Positions 7,277-15,004 of a stretch of DNA of 19,789 nucleotides are shown here, in pieces (position 1 is the first letter of the stretch; the number at the start of each line of letters is the position of its first letter). The stretch is from positions 1-19,789 of the forward strand of contig DPCK01000028.1 in the NCBI GenBank assembly GCA_003516285.1, in the 5' to 3' direction. The translations under genes were made by a program, and so were the position numbers. The notes under the pieces are model-generated. The model saw nothing but the letters and a program-made list of their open reading frames with translations, had not been told where the DNA came from and did not search any database. The DNA comes from Lutibacter sp. (GTDB lineage: Bacteria; Bacteroidota; Bacteroidia; Flavobacteriales; Flavobacteriaceae).

Positions 7277-8398
7277 ATGAAAAAAATCCTATTCCTGACA
7301 GGTACCCGTGCCGATTTTGGCAAAATAAAATCCCTGATTCAAATCCTTGAAAGCGATCAGGCATTTGAAGCCTATGTTTTTGTGACCGGGATGCATTTAC
7401 AAGAGGAATATGGCTATACCCTGATAGAGATTGAACGCTGCGGATTTAAAAATGTGCATACCTTTGAGAACCACACCCACGAAACCACGATGGATTTAAC
7501 GTTGGCCAAAACCATTGAAGGACTCTCGGGCTATGTAAAAGAAGTAAACCCCAATATGATTGTGGTGCACGGCGACCGTGTGGAAACATTGGCCGGGGCC
7601 ATTGTGGGTTCGCTCAACAATATTTTAGTGGCCCATATTGAAGGCGGAGAATTGTCGGGTACGGTGGATGAATTGATAAGGCACAGCGTAAGCAAATTAA
7701 GCCATATCCATTTTGTTTCCAATGGCGCTGCCAAAAAACGTTTGCTACAAATGGGTGAAATAGCAGCATCAATCTATAAAATTGGTTCGCCGGACATTGA
7801 CATTATGTTTTCAAAGGATTTACCAGATTTGGAGGTGGTAAAAAAATATTATGAAATCCCTTTTGAGACCTATGCCATAGTGATGTTTCACCCGGTAACC
7901 ACAGAATCTGCAGACATAAAAAAACAAGCTGCTGATTTCGTGAATGCATTATTGAAAGACCATCACAATTATGTGGTTATTTATCCCAACAACGATTTGG
8001 GGAGCCAGGCAATTATGGACGCCTACAAACCCTTGAAAAACAACCGACGCTTCAAGGTATTCCCTTCCTTGCGGTTCGAATATTTTTTAACCCTGCTTAA
8101 AAATGCCCAGTTTATGATTGGAAACAGCAGTGCAGGCATCCGTGAAGCGCCTTATTATGGCATTCCCATTATCAATATAGGAACTAGGCAACAAAACAGG
8201 GCTTTAAATGCGGATATTGTCAATGTTAATTACAATGCAAAAAGTATTGCAGATGCCTTGAATAATATTGACGAACACAAGGTCAATAAGACCGCCACTG
8301 ATTTTGGAAAAGGAAACAGTGCAAAATTGTTTTTGGAAAAGATGTTGGGAAAGGATATATGGGAAATTAACCATCAAAAACAGTTTAGGGAGCTTTAA
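7277..8398 (+). CDS. neuC: UDP-N-acetylglucosamine 2-epimerase (hydrolysing)
   Basis: This 373-residue enzyme is of the NeuC/LegG type, which hydrolyses UDP-GlcNAc (or UDP-diacetamidobacillosamine for LegG) to the free 2-epimer for NeuB. It opens with MKKILFLTGTRADFGKIKSL. VVHGDRVETLAG carries D100, AHIEGGELSGTVDE carries E122 and E132, and the C-terminal UDP site is seen in MFHPVTTES, GNSSAGIREAPYYG and NIGTRQQNR. The open frame extends upstream to a TTG at 7232, but those 15 residues are unlike the family and overlap a possible promoter. The ATG at 7277 places the conserved motif at the N-terminus and gives a usual family length. It begins 204 nt after neuB and is followed by the next gene after 18 nt. 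No LegB, LegC or LegH homologue is in the window, so ManNAc is the simpler product. Confidence 0.92.
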   Translation: MKKILFLTGTRADFGKIKSLIQILESDQAFEAYVFVTGMHLQEEYGYTLIEIERCGFKNVHTFENHTHETTMDLTLAKTIEGLSGYVKEVNPNMIVVHGDRVETLAGAIVGSLNNILVAHIEGGELSGTVDELIRHSVSKLSHIHFVSNGAAKKRLLQMGEIAASIYKIGSPDIDIMFSKDLPDLEVVKKYYEIPFETYAIVMFHPVTTESADIKKQAADFVNALLKDHHNYVVIYPNNDLGSQAIMDAYKPLKNNRRFKVFPSLRFEYFLTLLKNAQFMIGNSSAGIREAPYYGIPIINIGTRQQNRALNADIVNVNYNAKSIADALNNIDEHKVNKTATDFGKGNSAKLFLEKMLGKDIWEINHQKQFREL

Positions 8399-8416
8399 AA
8401 ATTCGGATTTAAACAA

Positions 8417-9811
8417 ATGAAAAAACTAGGCATAGTCATTACAGATGGGGTTGGATTCAGGAATTTTATGTTGAGTAATTTTATGGCAGAAGTTTCTCAA
8501 CAATTTGATGCCGTAATCATTTATTCCGGTTTGCCAAAAAGTGCTTATCAATCTAAATTACCTTCAAACATTATCATCAAAGAATTGGAAGTGTTCACAG
8601 AATCCAAACTGACCTGGTTTTTCAGGAAATGGAAAGAAGTGGCACATTTGCAAAAATTTAGGGCCTTTTATGGAATGAATGACAATCTGGTTTCGGGGTA
8701 TCCCAAAACAAATTCGGCCAGATCACTATTGGTGAAGGGCATCTATTTTTTTACCCGTTTTATCCATTCGGATGGGAGTATTTCAATGGCTGAAAAATGG
8801 CAATTCTTATCTTTTTCAAAGCACAAAGTAACGCAATCCTATATAAAACTGTTGAAAGAAGATCAGCCAACCCACGTATTTTTTACCCACCAGCGTCCGC
8901 CTTTTCTGGCCCCTTTTTTGGTCGCAGCCAAACAATTGAAAATCCCTGCAAGCACCTTTATTTTTAGCTGGGACAACCTGGCTTCCAAAGGACGTATGTT
9001 GGGTACCTTTGACCATTTCTTGGTGTGGAGCGATTTGATGAAAGCCGAATTGTTGTATTTTTATCCGAGGGTAAAAAGCGACAATATAATGGTAGTGGGA
9101 ACACCCCAATTTGAGCCTTATGTGATGCCCAACTATGAAACAACCAAAGAAGATTTTTTAAAGAAATTTCAATTGGACGTTGCTAAGAAAACCATTTGCT
9201 ACAGTTGCGCCGATGTGTCCATTGGTAAAAATGATCCTGTGGTGATTACCGCCATAGTCAATGCGATTAGAAGTAATGAGATTAACAGTCAGGTGCAATT
9301 GTTGGTGCGTACATCGCCAGCTGAAGATGATGCCCGTTTCAAAGCGATTAGAGAAGCATTTCCAGAAATTGTTTGGAATGTCCCAAAATGGACATTGACC
9401 CGTGAAAATCACACAGAAAGCTGGTCACAACGCGTGCCCAGTGAAGAGGACATCAAGGATTTACGCGCGATACTGGAATATGTGGATTTGAACGTCAATA
9501 TGTGTTCTACAATGAGTATGGACTTTATGTTGTTCAATAAGCCGGTCATCAATACCGTTTTTGGAAACGCAGCAAACGGATTGTACAACGACCAGCGTTT
9601 TTTGAACTATGGCCATTATAAAAAAGTGGCGGAAAGCGGTGCGGTTACCATTGCGAAAAATGAAATGGAATTAATCAACCATATGAATGAGGCATTGGCC
9701 AATCCGACCCAGAGAACAACCCAAAGAAAAGCGATGGTAGATTTACAAATTGGCAAAAATTTATTGGGTACCAGCAAACGAATCGCAGAAACTATAAAGC
9801 AATGGGCATAG
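8417..9811 (+). CDS. GT-B fold glycosyltransferase-like protein, candidate nonulosonate transferase
   Basis: This 464-residue protein has a GT-B appearance but no family I can name confidently. The N-terminal half starts with KKLGIVITDGVGFRNFMLSN and has VFFTHQRPPFLAPF (154-167), FSWDNLASKGRM (183-194) and VWSDLMKAELLYFYP. The linker is marked by VVGTPQFEPY (226-235). In the C-terminal half, LLVRTSPAEDD and NVNMCSTMSMDFMLFNKPVI (359-378) look like the nucleotide-sugar site of GT-B enzymes such as polysialyltransferase-like and CDP-glycerol transferase-like proteins. The gene lies 18 nt after neuC and overlaps the next GT4 gene by 10 nt, so it is cotranscribed with the CMP-nonulosonate genes. 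The inference that it transfers the nonulosonic acid rests on position and fold only. No signal peptide or membrane helix is evident. Confidence 0.72.
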   Translation: MKKLGIVITDGVGFRNFMLSNFMAEVSQQFDAVIIYSGLPKSAYQSKLPSNIIIKELEVFTESKLTWFFRKWKEVAHLQKFRAFYGMNDNLVSGYPKTNSARSLLVKGIYFFTRFIHSDGSISMAEKWQFLSFSKHKVTQSYIKLLKEDQPTHVFFTHQRPPFLAPFLVAAKQLKIPASTFIFSWDNLASKGRMLGTFDHFLVWSDLMKAELLYFYPRVKSDNIMVVGTPQFEPYVMPNYETTKEDFLKKFQLDVAKKTICYSCADVSIGKNDPVVITAIVNAIRSNEINSQVQLLVRTSPAEDDARFKAIREAFPEIVWNVPKWTLTRENHTESWSQRVPSEEDIKDLRAILEYVDLNVNMCSTMSMDFMLFNKPVINTVFGNAANGLYNDQRFLNYGHYKKVAESGAVTIAKNEMELINHMNEALANPTQRTTQRKAMVDLQIGKNLLGTSKRIAETIKQWA

Positions 9812-10896
9812 AAAAAAAGAAAATAGCGGTGCTCTGCAATTACGAATTGCTGCCGGAAAGAGTTGGCGGGATGGATGCTTTTTTTTGGGAGTTCGACAAA
9901 AAATGCAAAGAAGCCAACATTGAAGTGGATTGGTTTTTTCCCAATGGTGCAACCCACGGAGACTATCAATTATTGTCAATAAAATATAATACTGCTAAAA
10001 GCATCGAAAGCTTTTTTCTGGAAAGTTTGGCACAACCGGAAACCAATTATACCCACATCATCACCCACTTTTTGGAAATATGCACCCCCTTTTTTTACAA
10101 AGTTAAGCAGTTGTCCAAAGCAACAATGATTGCGGTCGATCACAATCCGCGCCCATTTGAAGGTTACCCAGTTATCAAGAGGATAAAAAAAAGAATCAAA
10201 GGGTTGCTATTTAGTCGGTATATAGATGCATTTATAGGAGTTTCAGCATATACGGTCAAAGAACTGCAAAAAGATTTCGGAAAACACATCCAGTCCAAAA
10301 CACAAGTGATTTATAACGGAATTGATATCCAGGAAATAGCAACAAGAACTGACAGATCCAAAGAAAAACCAATATTTTTGACGGCTTCCCATTTAAGGTT
10401 TTCAAAAGGCATTCAGGACTTGATTCAGGCAGTGGACTTATTGCCGGAAGCTATCAAAAAAGAACTGAAAATTGATATTTTTGGGGATGGCCCTTATAAA
10501 ATGGAATTGCAAGTCTTGGTACAAGCGTTAAAACTCGAACATTGTTTCAATTTTAAAGGCAGCACTTCACAACTCAAATCCTTATATTACAACTATGATT
10601 ATATGCTGCAGCCCACCCATATGGAATGTTTTAGCCTGTCTATTTTGGAAAGCTTGGCGGCCAATGTTCCAGTAATCACCACCAATGTAGGGGGCAATGA
10701 GGAAGCGATTACGCACAATGAAAACGGCTATATTTTTGAGGCAAAAAACACAAAGCAGTTAACAAATTTGTTGCAGAATGTTTATTCAGGAAACTTAAAA
10801 ATAATGACCAATACACGGCCATTAATTGAAGAACGTTTTACCATCGATAAAATGGTAAGTGAATATTTACAAATATTAAACAGATGTCAACAATAA
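9802..10896 (+). CDS. GT4 family glycosyltransferase
   Basis: This 364-residue GT-B enzyme is of family GT4. The acceptor domain begins IAVLCNYELLPERVGGMDAF and contains AVDHNPRPFEGYP and FIGVSAYTVKELQKDFG. The interdomain junction is VIYNGIDIQEI. The donor domain begins LTASHLRFSKGIQDL and has IDIFGDGPYK. The E-x7-E signature is in MECFSLSILESLA, followed by VPVITTNVGGNEEAI. The ATG lies inside the end of the preceding gene (10-nt overlap), and its own last codons overlap the next ATG by 13 nt. It is probably cytoplasmic and acts on the lipid-linked repeat unit after, or just before, the sialylation step. Sugar specificity is unknown. Confidence 0.92.
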   Translation: MGIEKKKIAVLCNYELLPERVGGMDAFFWEFDKKCKEANIEVDWFFPNGATHGDYQLLSIKYNTAKSIESFFLESLAQPETNYTHIITHFLEICTPFFYKVKQLSKATMIAVDHNPRPFEGYPVIKRIKKRIKGLLFSRYIDAFIGVSAYTVKELQKDFGKHIQSKTQVIYNGIDIQEIATRTDRSKEKPIFLTASHLRFSKGIQDLIQAVDLLPEAIKKELKIDIFGDGPYKMELQVLVQALKLEHCFNFKGSTSQLKSLYYNYDYMLQPTHMECFSLSILESLAANVPVITTNVGGNEEAITHNENGYIFEAKNTKQLTNLLQNVYSGNLKIMTNTRPLIEERFTIDKMVSEYLQILNRCQQ

Positions 10897-12125
10897 ATCG
10901 AATACTGACTCCCTCTCCTTTGGAGAGGGTCGGGGTGAGGCGGATAGCGTTTCTTTCTCCCGAATACCCCCATCCAAAAACCGGCAATTCCGGCGGCATT
11001 GGCACCAGCATCAAAAACCTGGCCCAGGGATTGTTGGCACAGGGTTGTGCAGTCAGGATTTTGGTGTACGGACAAACAGCAGATGCCGTATTTGAGGACA
11101 ATGGAATTGTGGTGCAGCAAATAAAAAATGTGAAACTAAAAGGATTGTCCTGGTGTCTGACCCGTAAAAAAATGGAGCTCATCATCAATGAATTGTATGC
11201 CAATAACGAAATTGATTTGGTGGAAGCACCCGACTGGACAGGCATTACTTCATTTATCAAACCAAAAAAATGTCCGGTAGTCATTAGACTCAACGGCTCC
11301 GACACCTATTTTTGCCATTTGGACCAACGTCCTGTAAAATGGATCAATAAATTTCACGAAAAAAGGGCCCTGCAAAACGCCAACGGACTCATCTCCGTCA
11401 GCCAGTTTACCGCCAACCTCACCAACCGGCTATTCAATTTAAATAAAGAATTCACCATCATCCCCAATGCCGTTGATATGAGTTTATTTGAAAATACGGT
11501 TTCAACGGTAACAGTTCCATCCGAGCCTGTGCAGAGCACAGTCGAAGCAGGGGTTAGGGGGCTTTTATATTTTGGTACTTTAATCCGCAAAAAAGGCCTC
11601 CTCGAACTCCCCTTCATCTTCAATAAAGTAATAGCACAACACCCAACGGCCCAACTTATGTTGGTGGGACGTGATGCCCCTGACATTATTTCGGGAAATG
11701 CCTCCACCTGGACGATGATGCAGGCATTGTTTAGTCCAACCGCCTTGGCAAATGTCACTTATTTGGGCGGCGTGCCTTATGGGGAAATCATAAAACACAT
11801 TGAACAGGCAACACTGTGCGTATTCCCTACCTTTGCGGAAGCTTTGCCGGTGTCCTGGCTGGAAGCGATGGCCCTGCAAAAACCCGTTGTGGCCTCCAAT
11901 ATTGGCTGGGCAACCGAAATGATTGAAGATGGCGAGGAAGGATTTCTGGTAAATCCAAAAGACCACGAAAACTATGCCAATAAAATAGTCACTTTGTTGG
12001 AAAATCCCGAATTGCAAAAACAGTTTGGAATGGCCGCGAAGCAAAAGGTGGCGCAAAAATTCAGTACTGAAGTGGTGGCAAAACTGAGTATGGCGTTTTA
12101 TGAATCCTTAATAGTAAAGATTTGA
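10884..12125 (+). CDS. GT4 family glycosyltransferase with repeat-derived N-terminus
   Basis: This 413-residue GT-B enzyme is of family GT4. After a conserved start (RRIAFLSPEYPHPKTGNSGG) come VIRLNGSDTYFCHLDQRPVK, LISVSQFTANL and IPNAVDMSLF. The donor domain begins LLYFGTLIRKKGLLELPF, with LMLVGRDAP and the E-x7-E signature in AEALPVSWLEAMA. The first 17 residues (MSTINRILTPSPLERVG) are encoded largely by a palindromic repeat at 10911-10939. A GTG at 10935 would start the protein exactly at the conserved part, so the true start may be 10935 rather than 10884. Residues about 205-226, between the two domains, are also repeat-like. The gene overlaps the previous one by 13 nt if the ATG is used, and the next by 4 nt (TTGA). 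Substrate is unknown. Confidence 0.92.
   Translation: MSTINRILTPSPLERVGVRRIAFLSPEYPHPKTGNSGGIGTSIKNLAQGLLAQGCAVRILVYGQTADAVFEDNGIVVQQIKNVKLKGLSWCLTRKKMELIINELYANNEIDLVEAPDWTGITSFIKPKKCPVVIRLNGSDTYFCHLDQRPVKWINKFHEKRALQNANGLISVSQFTANLTNRLFNLNKEFTIIPNAVDMSLFENTVSTVTVPSEPVQSTVEAGVRGLLYFGTLIRKKGLLELPFIFNKVIAQHPTAQLMLVGRDAPDIISGNASTWTMMQALFSPTALANVTYLGGVPYGEIIKHIEQATLCVFPTFAEALPVSWLEAMALQKPVVASNIGWATEMIEDGEEGFLVNPKDHENYANKIVTLLENPELQKQFGMAAKQKVAQKFSTEVVAKLSMAFYESLIVKI
10911..10939. repeat. Palindromic repeat at the start of the GT4 gene
   Basis: CCCTCTCC-TTT-GGAGAGGG (10911-10929) is a perfect 8-bp-stem palindrome, followed by tcggggtgag. It lies in the first 56 nt of the frame starting at 10884 and encodes part of the peptide TPSPLERVGVR. 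It may be an intergenic element that became translated, or a hairpin between an upstream stop and a GTG start at 10935. Confidence 0.75.
11497..11561. repeat. Repeat-like insert in the GT4 interdomain linker
   Basis: This segment encodes about 22 residues (around STVTVPSEPVQSTVEAGV) between IPNAVDMSLF and LLYFGTLIRKKG. It holds the palindrome CTGTGC-AGA-GCACAG at 11527-11541, flanked by gagc and tcgaagc, then a ggggttagggg run like the C/G-rich repeats elsewhere in the window. Its repeat origin is inferred. Confidence 0.45.
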
Positions 12126-13666
12126 TCGTAGTATACCATCATAAAAATAAAGTGGTTGACACTAACAATGTCGATTTGAATACGATTGAAAAAGGCAATA
12201 CCTTATCGATGGTCGAATTTTTGATTGCCTTGGCCAAAGAGCATCCCGATGAAATTTTGGTATGGTGCCATATTAAATTAAAAGAGCAGTTGAATGTTTC
12301 GGAAATTGCCGAATTATTTCATCACAAAAGGTTGTTGATGTCGTACAATCCTTCTGAATCAAGTTGCATAGACAAACGCATAGGATATGTGGAAGAATCA
12401 ACATTTATTAACATAAATAAAACCGTCACTTATCCCACTTGGCAAATGAGCGGGTTGGTTGGTGGGATCTATGGGTCAGCCTTGTTGGCGTTAAAAAATG
12501 AGGTGATCCACGACAAAGATTTTAACTATTTTTTATGTTCATTGGCGAAGTTAGGTATGCCAAAAGGATTGCTGTGTTATTCAGAACCTAAATTTTTAAA
12601 ACATCCGGAAAAAGAAAGTGAATCACCAAAAGTCAACTTATTTAGGCTGTTTCGTTTTGTAAAACAACATTATAAAACACGCTGGGTGCTTTTATTATTG
12701 GGTAATTTAATGATCTATGAAAGGAAATTCCCAGTTTTACCATTTATATTTTCTTTTTTTTACAGAAACAGGAGCAACAAAAATATAAATGTTGAGGTCA
12801 TAAAAGTACAGTCCTCAAATAAAGTGGTTGAAAAAGCCACTATTGATGTTATTATCCCCACCATCGGAAGAAAAGACTATTTGTACGATGTGTTATGCGA
12901 TTTACGGAATCAGACACATTTGCCTGTAAATGTGATTATAATAGAGCAAAACCCATTATTGAACAGTATTTCTGAATTGGATTATGTATCGAATGAAAGC
13001 TGGCCATTTGCGATAAAACATACCTTTACCCACCAGGCGGGTACCTGCAATGCGCGGAATATGGCATTGATGCAAGTTACCAATGAATGGGTATTTTTAG
13101 CAGATGATGATATCAGAATAGCAACTGATTTTTTCCAAAAAGCATTAGAGGGATTGGCAGCGTTTGGCGTAAAAGCAGTTTCGTTGAGTTGTTTGCAAAA
13201 AGGAGAAAAAAAGGCCCATACCAATGTATTTCAATGGGGAAGTTTTGGTTCGGGTTGCAGTATCGTGTTTGCCGACAGTTTAAAACTGTGTAAATTTAAA
13301 ATGGGCTATGAATTTGGCTTTGGAGAAGATGGTGATTTTGGAAAGCAATTACGAAATCAGGGTGTTGATGTATTATATTTGCCCGAACCACAAATACTGC
13401 ATCTGAAAGCACCTATGGGTGGTTTTAGGACAAAACCAACTTTAGCCTGGAGCAATGATCCTGTTCAGCCAAAACCATCGCCAACAGTGATGTTGTATCA
13501 AATACTGCATCAAACCAAAGAACAGATATTAGGCTATAAAACTATCTTGTTTTTTAAATATTACAAGCACCAAAAGATTAAAAATCCGATAAGTTATTTT
13601 ATAAATTTCAGAAAACAGTGGGATAGGAGTGTTTATTGGGCCAATGAATTAAATAAAAAAGAATAG
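12122..13666 (+). CDS. Two-domain GT2 family glycosyltransferase with uncharacterised N-terminal region
   Basis: This 514-residue protein has two parts. The C-terminal GT2 (GT-A) domain starts at about 240 (ATIDVIIPTIGRKDYLYDV). It has VIIIEQNP, the AGTCNARNMAL segment (306-316), the metal motif FLADDDIRIA with D328-D330, and GFGEDGDFGKQLRNQG (399-414) as the likely base and acceptor loop. Residues 1-238 do not resemble a domain I can name. They begin IVVYHHKNKVVDT, contain ILVWCHIKLKEQLN, and end in a hydrophobic patch (about 187-213, WVLLLLGNLMIYE onward) that may contact the membrane. The start is TTG at 12122, in a TTGA overlap with the previous stop; no ATG lies near. The last base of its TAG begins a dispersed repeat element. 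Confidence 0.86.
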   Translation: MIVVYHHKNKVVDTNNVDLNTIEKGNTLSMVEFLIALAKEHPDEILVWCHIKLKEQLNVSEIAELFHHKRLLMSYNPSESSCIDKRIGYVEESTFININKTVTYPTWQMSGLVGGIYGSALLALKNEVIHDKDFNYFLCSLAKLGMPKGLLCYSEPKFLKHPEKESESPKVNLFRLFRFVKQHYKTRWVLLLLGNLMIYERKFPVLPFIFSFFYRNRSNKNINVEVIKVQSSNKVVEKATIDVIIPTIGRKDYLYDVLCDLRNQTHLPVNVIIIEQNPLLNSISELDYVSNESWPFAIKHTFTHQAGTCNARNMALMQVTNEWVFLADDDIRIATDFFQKALEGLAAFGVKAVSLSCLQKGEKKAHTNVFQWGSFGSGCSIVFADSLKLCKFKMGYEFGFGEDGDFGKQLRNQGVDVLYLPEPQILHLKAPMGGFRTKPTLAWSNDPVQPKPSPTVMLYQILHQTKEQILGYKTILFFKYYKHQKIKNPISYFINFRKQWDRSVYWANELNKKE

Positions 13667-13739
13667 GACAGCGCGTTAAAAAAATGTATGGGATACATTT
13701 TTAGCGATAAGGCCAGCCGGCGCGTTGGCCGGTATGACC
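13666..13739. repeat. Structured dispersed repeat, copy 1
   Basis: The element starts ggacagcgcgtt. Its hairpin AAAATGTAT-GGG-ATACATTTT (13681-13701) is followed by tagcgata and agccggcgcg. A second palindromic part, GGCCA...TGGCC (about 13711-13730), occurs only in this copy. The first 59 nt match 15843-15901 at 49 positions, and four of the ten differences form two compensatory base-pair changes in the hairpin. The element fills most of the 98-nt gap between two GT2 genes. Confidence 0.8.
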
Positions 13740-13764
13740 TATAAAAAACAATAAATATTGATAA

Positions 13765-14757
13765 ATGAAATTTTCCCTCATCATCTGCACCTATATGCGT
13801 CCAAACCCCCTGCGAAAATTATTGCAGTCGGTGAAGGAACAAACTTTATATCCAAATGAAATCATCATTGTGGATGGTTCCCCAAACCAGGAAACAAAAG
13901 TGATGCTGGAGCAAAATAGGTTTCAACACCTGCATTATTTTTTGGTTTCTGAAGAAGACAGGGGATTAACAAAACAACGCAACTACGGAATCGCAAGGGT
14001 GGGAAAGGAAATGGGCATTGTTTGTTTTTTGGATGATGACACCGTGCTGGCACCCGATTATTTTGAACAATTGCTGCAAACATTTGAAATCCATCCCGAA
14101 GCATTGGGGGTTGGAGGCTATATCAGCAACGAAACGCCTTGGGAAAAAGTTGCAGAAAATGAAGTCATAAAAATAGACGAATTCAGTAATGACGGTTACA
14201 AACGCAAAGACGGCAGCCGTTTTGTGTTGCGTAAAAAATTAGGGCTCGACAGCGATTGTCCGCCCGGATTTTCTCCTTTATTCTCTCACGGAAGAAGCGT
14301 TGGCTTCTTGCCGCCATCAGGCAAGACATATGAAGTGGAGCAGGTGATGGGCGGGGTGGCTGCTTTTAGAAAGTCCGTTTTTGACACCCTCAAATTTTCC
14401 AACTATTTTGAAGGTTACGGCTTATATGAAGATGCCGATTTTTCCTTGCGGGTTGCCAAAACCGGAAAATTATACCTGAATACCGCTGCAAAACTGAGCC
14501 ATTTTCACAATTCTTCCGGCCGACCCAACCAATACCAATACGGCAAAATGGTGGTGCGCAACGGTTATTATGTGTGGCGGGTAAAAAATCCAAACCCGAG
14601 TTTCAATGCCAAACTAAAATGGCACGCGATTACGCTGTTATTAATGGCCATCAGATTTACCAATACCTTCACCACCAACAAACGAAAAGAAGCCTTCACC
14701 GAAGCCCTGGGAAGAAAAATGGGCTGGTTAAGTTTGTTTTGGAATAAGCCGAAATAA
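13765..14757 (+). CDS. GT2 family glycosyltransferase
   Basis: This 330-residue GT-A enzyme is of family GT2. It starts KFSLIICTYMRPNPLRKLL, with IIIVDGSPNQ at 33-42, LTKQRNYGIA at 68-77 and the DDD metal motif at 90-92 (CFLDDDTVLAPDYF). QVMGGVAAFRKSVF is the conserved pre-catalytic block, and GYGLYEDADFSLRVAKTG holds the probable catalytic base (YEDAD). The C-terminus is basic without clear membrane helices. The gene is separated from the upstream GT2 gene by a 98-nt gap occupied by a structured repeat and is followed by a repeat array, so it may end the main transcription unit. It probably acts in the same polysaccharide pathway; its sugar specificity is not readable. Confidence 0.9.
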   Translation: MKFSLIICTYMRPNPLRKLLQSVKEQTLYPNEIIIVDGSPNQETKVMLEQNRFQHLHYFLVSEEDRGLTKQRNYGIARVGKEMGIVCFLDDDTVLAPDYFEQLLQTFEIHPEALGVGGYISNETPWEKVAENEVIKIDEFSNDGYKRKDGSRFVLRKKLGLDSDCPPGFSPLFSHGRSVGFLPPSGKTYEVEQVMGGVAAFRKSVFDTLKFSNYFEGYGLYEDADFSLRVAKTGKLYLNTAAKLSHFHNSSGRPNQYQYGKMVVRNGYYVWRVKNPNPSFNAKLKWHAITLLLMAIRFTNTFTTNKRKEAFTEALGRKMGWLSLFWNKPK

Positions 14758-14784
14758 AGGTTTTTTTCAACCAATGTCCACAAA

Positions 14785-14827
14785 TTCTTTTTTTCCTCCC
14801 TTTAGGGCGGGGAAAAGAAAAAAAGAA
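14785..14827. repeat. Pyrimidine/purine palindromic repeat R, copy 1
   Basis: The unit runs TTCTTTTTTTCCTCCC-TTTA-GGGCGGGG and ends AAAAGAAAAAAAGAA, so the two halves can pair into a long hairpin. It recurs at 14935-14974 and 15501-15540. This copy stands alone, without the preceding B segment found in the other two, and is followed by aattgattt as at 15538-15546. Confidence 0.8.
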
Positions 14828-14844
14828 TTGATTTCTAAAGTCAA

Positions 14845-14974
14845 AAATAGTTTTTACCCCAATCCTAAAGCTTACCTGCCAGTCGGCTGGGGAGAACTAT
14901 TTTTCACAAGCTTTATCTAATTTTTTTGTAAGACTTTTTTTCCTCCCTTTAGGGCGGGGAAAAGAAAAAAAGAA
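14845..14974. repeat. Direct repeat B+R upstream of the DUF559 gene
   Basis: B starts AAATAGTTTTTACCCC and contains an inverted arm AACTATTT, so it can fold; R is the T/A-rich palindrome at 14935-14974. Excluding a 20-nt insert at 14871-14890 (cttacctgccagtcggctgg), 107 of 110 positions match the copy at 15431-15540. The insert holds its own short palindrome, CCAG-TCGG-CTGG. Confidence 0.85.
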
Positions 14975-15004
14975 CTAATATTTTCATACATTTATAATAA
15001 AAAA

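Noticed and set aside
5303..8398. Complete legionaminic or pseudaminic acid pathway
   Set aside because: The dehydratase, aminotransferase and acetyltransferase genes are absent from the window, and NeuB has the Neu5Ac-synthase pattern. Genes elsewhere could still change this.
10838..11305. Minus-strand open frame of 155 codons opposite the GT4 start
   Set aside because: It lies opposite a well-supported glycosyltransferase gene and includes the LTPTLSKGEG-type peptide, which is just the reverse reading of the palindromic repeat.
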